NCBI GenBank assembly: GCA_025667525.1
Contig: CM046878.1
Span: 386,631,307-386,695,306 of the forward strand
Direction of reading: 5' to 3'
DNA: 64,000 nt
Source of the DNA: Glebionis coronaria
Taxonomy: Eukaryota > Streptophyta > Magnoliopsida > Asterales > Asteraceae
The position numbers and the translations under genes were made by a program. Numbering within the stretch: the first letter of the stretch is position 1; each line of letters opens with the position of its first letter. Of this stretch, positions 57,127 through 64,000 are shown piece after piece. The notes below the pieces were generated by a model. That model made no database searches. It was given only the letters and a program-made list of their open reading frames with translations, and had not been told where the DNA came from.

Positions 57127-60100
57127 TTGCAAGAACGAAGCAATTACCAATTTGAGCTTTTTATCAAAATGTTTTGTAACTTGCATTTTAACATAAGTTT
57201 CGCCGACGCATTAATCATGATGCCTCGATTTGCCGCTAACTTTAAGAGTATGTTGAACGACAAGGAGAAATTGCAAAAATTGTCTAGTTGTTCATCGGTT
57301 TATCTTAATCTCATACCTCAAAAAGTCGGTGATCCCGGTAAATTTTTAATTCCATGTGCAATTCAAGATATGGAAGAATGCTATGCCTTGGCCGATCTTG
57401 GTGCTAGAATTAATTTGATGCCTCTTGCCATATTCAAGTCGCTCAATCTTCCTAATCTTACTCCATCAAAAATATGTATCGAAATGGCCGATCATTCTAC
57501 GATTCCCGCATGTGGGGTGGCCGAAGACGTTTTTTTGAAAGTGGGAAAGTTCTACTATCCCGTAGACTTTATCGTTGCCGATATTCCCACGGATCCTCAA
57601 GTTCCTCTCATCTTAGGACGTTCGTTTTTAGACACATCGAAAGCGATTATCGACGTTCATGCTCGAAAAATCACTTTACGGTTTAACGACGAGGAACTTG
57701 TTATAAACGCAACACAATACTCTACACTTTCTCATGTTTATTCCATCGCGACTATGAACGATATCGATGTTGATATGATCGATGTCGTTTGCGAAGAATA
57801 TTCACAAGAAGTTTTAGGTTTTGTTGACGAAAAAAGTTGTGGCAATCCCACAATGCTTGATCCCATTCTTGATAATTCGACACCTTCGTTCACTCCATTT
57901 GAAGGAGGTGGTTTTACGTTGGAAGAATTCAATGTTCCACGTACGTGTGACGAAGACCTCGATGACGATGAGGACTTCTCGATTATCAAGGATTTCCTTA
58001 ACGATTTCCCATTTCCTCCGCCGGTGGAGGTTATGAGTATCGAACCCACATCTTCAATTGAGGAACCGTCCACCCTAGAATTGAAAGATCTTCCTCCACA
58101 CCTAGAATACGTATTCTTGGAAGGAGACGATAAGTTGCCGGTTATTATTGCGAAGGATCTTTCCGATGATGAAAAAACCGCACTTATCAATGTTCTAAAG
58201 ACTCACAAGGGAGCAATTGCGTGGAAACTTTCCGACATTAAGGGGATCGATCCCAAATTTTGTACACACAAAATCTTAATGGAGGAAGACTACAAGCCCG
58301 CAATTCAATGCCAACGTAGGGTAAACCCTAAAATTCACGACGTCATCAAAAAGAAAGTTTTAAAACTACTTGACGCGGGAATGATTTACCCTATTTCTGA
58401 TAGCCCTTGGGTGAGTCCTATTCATTGTGTCCCTAAAAAGGGAGGGATGACCGTTGTGCCAAACGATGATAATGAGTTAATCCCCACTAGACTCGTGACT
58501 GGTTGGAGGGTGTGCATCGACTATCGTAAGTTGAATGACGCCACTCGTAAACACCACTTTCCCTTGCCCTTCATGGATCAAATGTTGGAGCGTCTTGCGG
58601 GAAATGACTTCTATTGCTTTTTAGATGGCTTTTCCGGTTACTTCCAAATCCCTATCGATCCTCGTGATCAAGAAAAAACTACGTTTATGTGTCCATATGG
58701 AACGTTTGCCTAACGTAGAATGCCATTCGGACTTTACAATGCACCGGGAACTTTCCAACGGTGCATGATGGCTATTTTTCATGACATGATCGAGAAGACG
58801 ATGGAAGTCTTCATGGATGACTTTTCCGTGTTCGGTAGTTTGTTCACTTCGTGCTTAGTAAACCTTGAGAGAATGTTAAGACGTTGTGAGGAGACTAACC
58901 TAGTGCTTAATTGGGAAAAATGTCATTTTATGGTTAAAGAGGGAATCGTCTTAGGGCACAAAGTTTCTAAAGTGGGGATTGAGGTAGATAAAGATAAGAT
59001 AGACGTCATCACCAAATTACCTCATCCCAAAACCGTCAAGGGAGTTAGGAGTTTCCTAGGCTACGCGGGCTTTTATCGACGATTCATCAAGGATTTTTCA
59101 AATATCTCTCGACCTATCACACGTCTTCTTGAAAAAGATGATCCTTTTGTTTTTAGCGAAGATTGTGTACAAGCCTTTGAAATCCTTAAGAGGAAACTTA
59201 CCGAAGCTCCCATTCTTGTTGCTCCAAATTGGAACCTCCCCTTTGAGCTCATGTGTGATGCTAGTGACTACGCTATAGGGGCCGTTTTGGGGAAACGTCA
59301 TGAAAAACATTTCTTGCCTATCCACTATGCTAGCAAGACAATGACCGAGGCTCAACTTAAGCATACCACAACGGAAAAGGAATTCCTTGCCGTGGTTTAT
59401 GCATTTGAGAAATTTGGACCTTATCTCGTCTTGACTAAAAGCATAGTGTATACGGATCACTCGACAATCAAATATCTCATGGCTAAACAAGATGCAAAGC
59501 CGAGATTGCTTCGTTGGATGCTCCTCCTACAAGAATTTGATGTCAAAATTCTTGACAAAAAAGGAGCCGAGAATCTATCGGCCGACCATCTCTCTCGTTT
59601 GGAAGATCCTCACCAAAGTGTTTACGAGAACAAGGAAATCACAGAAATATTTCCTCTCGAAACGCTTGGTGTAGTGAAAGACTCATCCACCCCATGGTTT
59701 GCGGACATCGTAAATTACCATGCGGGTAACTTCATCATTAAGGGTACGACAACACAACAAAAACGAAAATTCTTTTGTGACGTCAAGTTATAATTTTGGG
59801 ACGACCCTTATCTAGTTCGGACTTGTGCGGATCAAATCATTCAACGTCGTATTTTTGGCACCGAAGCTTCTAATATCCTTAGAGCTTGTCACGAGGGACC
59901 AACGGGTGGTCACCATGGTGCTAATCTCACGACTAAGAAAGTTTTAGATGCCGGCTTCTTTTGGCCCACTATTTACCGAGACGCGCACGCACTTATCAAG
60001 TCGTGTGACGCATTCCAATGTCAAGGAAAGTCCTCATAAAAGGATGAAATGCCTCAAAATATAATCCAAGTTTGTGAGATCTTTGACGTGTGGGGCATTG

Positions 60101-60981
60101 ACTTTATGGGGCCGTTCCCATCGTCTCGTGGAAATAAATACATCCTTGTGGCCGTTGACTACCTATCCAAGTGGGTTGAAGCTAAGGATTTGCCCATGAA
60201 CGATGCTAGTGTGGTAGTCAAGTTTTTGAAACAATTGTTCTCTCGTTTTGGAACCCCTCGTGCTACCATAAGCGATCGTGGAACCCATTTTTGTAATGAC
60301 TAATTTGAAAAGGCTCTTAAGAAATATGGGGTTACACGTCATCTTTCTACGGCTTATCACCCACAAACGAGTGGGCAAGTCGAGGTTTCAAACCGAGCAT
60401 TAAAGAGGATCTTGGAAAGATCCATTGGAGAGAACCGACAATCTTGGTCGGATAAGTTAGACGATGCTTTATGTGCCTTTCGTACCGCCTACAAAACACC
60501 CATTGGGTGTCCTTCGTATAAACTTGTGTATGGGAAGAATTGCCACTTGCCAATTGAACTCGAACACAAAGCTTATTGGGCCCTAAAGCACGCTAACTTT
60601 GATTTGAGGACCGCGGGGGATCACCAGAAAATACAATTGAATGAATTAGATGAATTGAGACATATTGCTTATGAAAATTCATTAATTTACAAGGAAAAGA
60701 CTAAAAAGTTTCACGATTCTAAAATTAAAAACCAGGTTTTTAACATTGGTGATAAAGTGTTGCTTTTTAACTATCGTTTGAAAATATTTTCCGGTAAATT
60801 GAAATCTCGTTGGTCCGGTCCGTTCACCGTCTCACAAGTTTTTCCTTATGGGACCATCGAGCTAGATCAAAATGATGGTCCTAACTTTAAGGCGAATGGA
60901 CATAGTCTTAAGCACTACTTTGGTGGGGAAGTCCCTTCTTTGGACGACCTCAACCAAGTCACCTTCCCCAATGATAACTAG
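57127..60981 (+). pseudogene. pol: Athila protease, RT, RNase H, integrase with four TAA stops (element H)
   Basis: One 1285-codon frame without frameshift but with TAA at 58711-58713, 59791-59793, 60037-60039 and 60301-60303. The protease has ADLGARINLMP (D about 90) and LGRSFLDTS. An acidic linker (DEDLDDDEDFS) leads to the [31 protein letters not shown], and after the first stop [12 protein letters not shown] and [10 protein letters not shown]. RNase [28 protein letters not shown]. Integrase: GGHHG near 59916, a degraded zinc finger (CDAFQCQG in place of CDxCQRQG), [16 protein letters not shown] and, after the last stop, HPQTSGQVEVSNR and [10 protein letters not shown]. The stop at 58711 replaces the Tyr of FAY; the one at 60301 replaces a Gln. 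No ATG fits the start; the frame comes from upstream. Confidence 0.9.
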
Positions 60982-62753
60982 TATTGAGGGGATCGAGTCG
61001 AGCTCATGACTCGGTAATAAAAAAACAAGGTGCCTCGTGGGGGAGATCCCATGTTTATCCATGTACATATTATCGCTTTCTAATGTAGTAACGTGAGGGG
61101 ATTTGTGCCCTTCCAACCTTTGCTCTGTGGTTGTTTGTGACTTGTGGCTATTAGATCGTCATTATCTTCACGATTCAAGCCTCTCGTGTTCGTTTTACGT
61201 GAGCCTTGATCGTTTGCTTTGGAAGAGTTTCTCAATATCCACATGATGTATCCTTTATTGTTCTTACCTTAGGTTTTTAGCACATTTCATAAACGACTAT
61301 TAATTTAATGGTTCCACCCTTTCCATACTAGATTAAGCATTCGACTACGGCTCTAGTATGGGGGTATTCCACCCTTAGACTCGAAATATTGAGGACAATG
61401 TTTAACTTTAGTATGGGGTGAATACATACTTTCCTTGCTTACGTCTTCATGCACTCCAAAAATTTTGTTTTTGTCTTTCATTTTGTTGCAAAATAAGGCT
61501 AAAAATGGCCAAATTTTATATTTTCTCATGTTTTTATAAGTGTTTGGTGACACGAATGTAGATTTTCCGATGGCGAGAATAAGAGTACTTTTTGACTCGA
61601 CCGTGCGTGTTGAGCACTTAGCTTCGATTCCTTAACTTTTTAGGCTAAGTCTCTTAAATGAGGACAAGAAATGATAGCGTTAATTATAAGTTATTATGCT
61701 AAACGTAGAGTATTCGTATTCTTTCAAAAACTCATGCGTCCTAATTATTTGATTATTCTCCCTTACCTTGTATATAAATTTTGCTAATAAGTATTAACTT
61801 AGCGGTTTAGTCTTAATTGTTGGTTTCTAGCTTTTTCTAGTAGCTTCCATGTAAACAAATTGGAAAAACATTTGAGAATCGCCAGCGTCACGGTATTGAA
61901 GTATTGACAACCCGAATAATCGAAAGCTTCAACCAATAAAAGATTTCAAGTGCTACACCTAAATCAAGCAATAATTCGAAGCTCACAAGGCCGGAAAATC
62001 TATGCAAAATTGAAAGTGATTAAGCCTTAATCTTTGAAGCTTTAAAGATCTAAAATTCTCTTTTTGCGTGAGGATATACGTTTTTGGCCATAATAAACAC
62101 CTCACGGTGAGGTTAAATAAAAGGCAAGGCAAGACCGATCCCAAAAGGTGAAGGTAAACCTATGATAATAAGGCCCATCCGGTAGGGGGCGTATAAAAGT
62201 CTTGGTAATAAGTCTCATGTTCAAAACCGTTCTAAAACCGCGTTTATCGAATCTCACTTGTTAACTTAATTTTTTGACATCGTTGTATATTAGGGGAGGT
62301 TATTAATTTGATGGTTTTGATTGCACCGTTTCGTTTCTATTTTTGGACCTTAATCTCTATCATCGCATAATTCAAACAATGTATCATCACGATCATTCAA
62401 GACGAGAATAAAATAAAATAGATACAAATTAGGACAATGGGAGTCTAAGTACGTGATTAGAAAATATGAGTAGTGTTAGCATTACTAACTTATAATGACA
62501 ATGATCTCGTTACACGCTTAGCATGGAATTGGGTGTAAATCGAGGACGATGAATTTATTTCTATGAGGCACTCACATGTTCTTGTTTTATGAACCTAAAC
62601 GTCCCATTTTGCGATGAAAATCATACATTATGTCTAAAACACCAAGTAGTATTAGTATAGCAAGTTTACCTTTCAATAAAATTGCATACAAATGAATTTT
62701 GGAGATGCTTAGATACTTTATTCGAGCATTGCGTGAGGGCACGGCAATGGTTT
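60982..62753 (+). other. 3' noncoding region of element H
   Basis: No gene. Inverted repeat 60994-61013, a GTGCCTCGTGGGGGAG block (61031), tract-like AGTATGGGGG (61355-61364) and AGTATGGGG (61410-61418) around the stem-loop 61384-61403. The later part shares only scattered words with the other elements. Confidence 0.72.
61355..61418 (+). promoter_or_regulatory. Stem-loop between two polypurine-tract copies, element H
   Basis: AAATATTG-AGGA-CAATGTTT (61384-61403): the C of the left arm in the other elements is T here, which still pairs with G. The flanking copies read AGTATGGGG, like this element's own tract. Confidence 0.75.
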
Positions 62754-62765
62754 AGTATGGGGGAG
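62754..62765 (+). promoter_or_regulatory. Polypurine tract of element H
   Basis: AGTATGGGGGAG adjoining the 3' LTR start TGATGAGATGG. Confidence 0.9.
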
Positions 62766-64000
62766 TGATGAGATGGCTTTTATACATGATCTCATCGGTC
62801 TTTTTGGGCTTTAAATGCATACAATATCATCAAATGTGCCATATATATATGCTTGTATTTGTTCAATGTGTATTTTAGGTACGGATATTGAGAAAATAAC
62901 AAAAGATCACAAGAATCAAGCAAAAATGAACACGGGAAACAAAGCCGCATAATGAACCAAGCCCTAATGGTGATTTTCCAAGAATAACCCTTAAAGTATT
63001 GAAGATTGTACAAGAAGGGTCCTCCAATATTGAAGAATTGACACTTTAAACCCTTTTTTATTCATAATTACAAGTTTGGTCCTTAAATTTTGTCAAATTG
63101 CAAAAAGGACCCTCCACTTTGAAGAATTAGCAAGAATGGTCCCTCATAAATGAAGACTTGTCAATATTAGTCCTCGAAAAGTCAACAATACAAGTCAAGA
63201 CCATAAAGTTTGAAGAAAATGTCCAAACAGCCCTTCAAGAATCATCAAATGGCAAGAAATACCACTGAAATTACTTTACAAAACTTTTTGGGGCAAAAGT
63301 GTGAAAACTGAAACTTGGTTAACAAAAGAAATTCAGTTTTCACCTTTATAAACTGAAATGAAAGGATAATAAAAGAAAGGGGGGAAAAGTTTCCAAAACA
63401 ACCAAACTTACCTAGGCCACTTAGAGATGGACACGTGCCTCACGCACACAAAACATCCCATCACAAGCCATCCCTTTGCCATGTCACTTTTCCACTTGGC
63501 CGGTTTAACTAATATTAATTAGTTAATACTAAGAGAATTCGCGCTAAACACCCATGTTTAAACCAAAACAAGATCAAACAAGCTGTTCTTGGTGTTCTTA
63601 ACAAAATTGGGCATTCACTTGATACTTGAAATTAGCCCTTAATCTCTTCCAGAATTAAGATTAAGGTGGTGCTAAACTAAACCCCACCCTTAAACCCCAT
63701 GCCACATCATCCATCAGCTTACATGTTAAACCCTTGCACACGTTTTTGAAGAAAATGCCAAAGTATCTCAGAGAATCAACACACCACATTCAGCTTACAT
63801 CCTAAGCACCCCTTTGAGCCTTTGGATGAAATTCCAACCCTTTACACCTCACACAAACGTCCAACATTCCTTCACATGTTCAAGATAAATTCAAACTACA
63901 AGGGCATTATGGGGACTTCACCAACTAGGGTTTATAGATTTTTCAGCTTTCCTAGAACTCTTTGTAGCCTATATAAGGCATAAGACTCATTTCATTTTAG
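62766..64000 (+). repeat. 3' LTR of element H, first 1235 bases
   Basis: Matches the start of 48163-52068 with scattered differences, including the TATA box TATATAAG at 63970-63977. The window ends inside it. Confidence 0.94.

Larger units (their letters stand above)
48163..64000 (+). mobile_element. Element H: divergent Athila-type element, incomplete at window end
   Basis: Plus-strand element with a 3906-bp 5' LTR (48163-52068), primer site 52072-52086, broken gag, protease-pol, 3' noncoding region, polypurine tract 62754-62765 and the first 1235 bases of the 3' LTR. LTR start TGATGAGATGG, end CTATCA. The probable target duplication on the left is TATGT; the right side is outside. Two foreign segments lie inside: mitochondrial DNA in gag and an LTR fragment before protease. 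Confidence 0.92.

Overview
The window is plant nuclear DNA built almost entirely of LTR retrotransposons nested inside one another. I find no host protein gene. The evidence for a flowering plant is one Ty1/copia polyprotein end, five Athila-type Ty3/gypsy elements with tRNA-Asp-like primer binding sites, and a plant-mitochondrial-type tRNA-Lys inside one of them. The gag and pol wording is closest to what I remember of Athila elements from daisy-family (Asteraceae) genomes; that is recollection, not a search result.

Layout, outermost first. A plus-strand copia element (probable Sirevirus lineage) supplies 1-1268, 27435-27763 and 45441-48162. Three large insertions interrupt it. Element B (1269-27429, minus strand, target duplication TATAT) is itself interrupted by element C (3803-18704, minus strand, duplication GATCT). 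Element F (27764-45435, plus strand, duplication CTTGT) is interrupted within its 5' LTR by element G (28525-37517, plus strand, duplication TTTTT). Element H (48163 to beyond the window end, plus strand) lies in the copia 3' LTR. H carries a mitochondrial DNA insert of about 0.6 kb inside gag and an orphan LTR plus primer-site fragment between gag and protease.

Coding state. C keeps one intact 901-codon reverse transcriptase/RNase H/integrase frame, but its gag-protease is broken. B is broken throughout. H has a protease-pol frame without frameshifts but with several stops, and a badly broken gag. F and G have no reverse transcriptase, RNase H or integrase. After gag-protease each carries a very acidic reading frame ending in a hydrophobic segment. 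They look like non-autonomous elements that borrow enzymes, and B-type elements, which share their LTR start, leader and 3' noncoding blocks, are the natural donor.

The most interesting signal is in the noncoding parts. All five Athila elements keep a 20-base stem-loop (AAACATTG-AGGA-CAATGTTT or a wobble variant) flanked by internal copies of their own polypurine tract, and the copies follow the element's own tract sequence (AGTGTAGGGG in B, C, F, G; AGTATGGGG in H). Four elements also keep a GTTCA/TGAAC stem-loop about 50-57 bases after the primer site with differing loops. Several LTRs carry long inverted repeats close to the TATA box.
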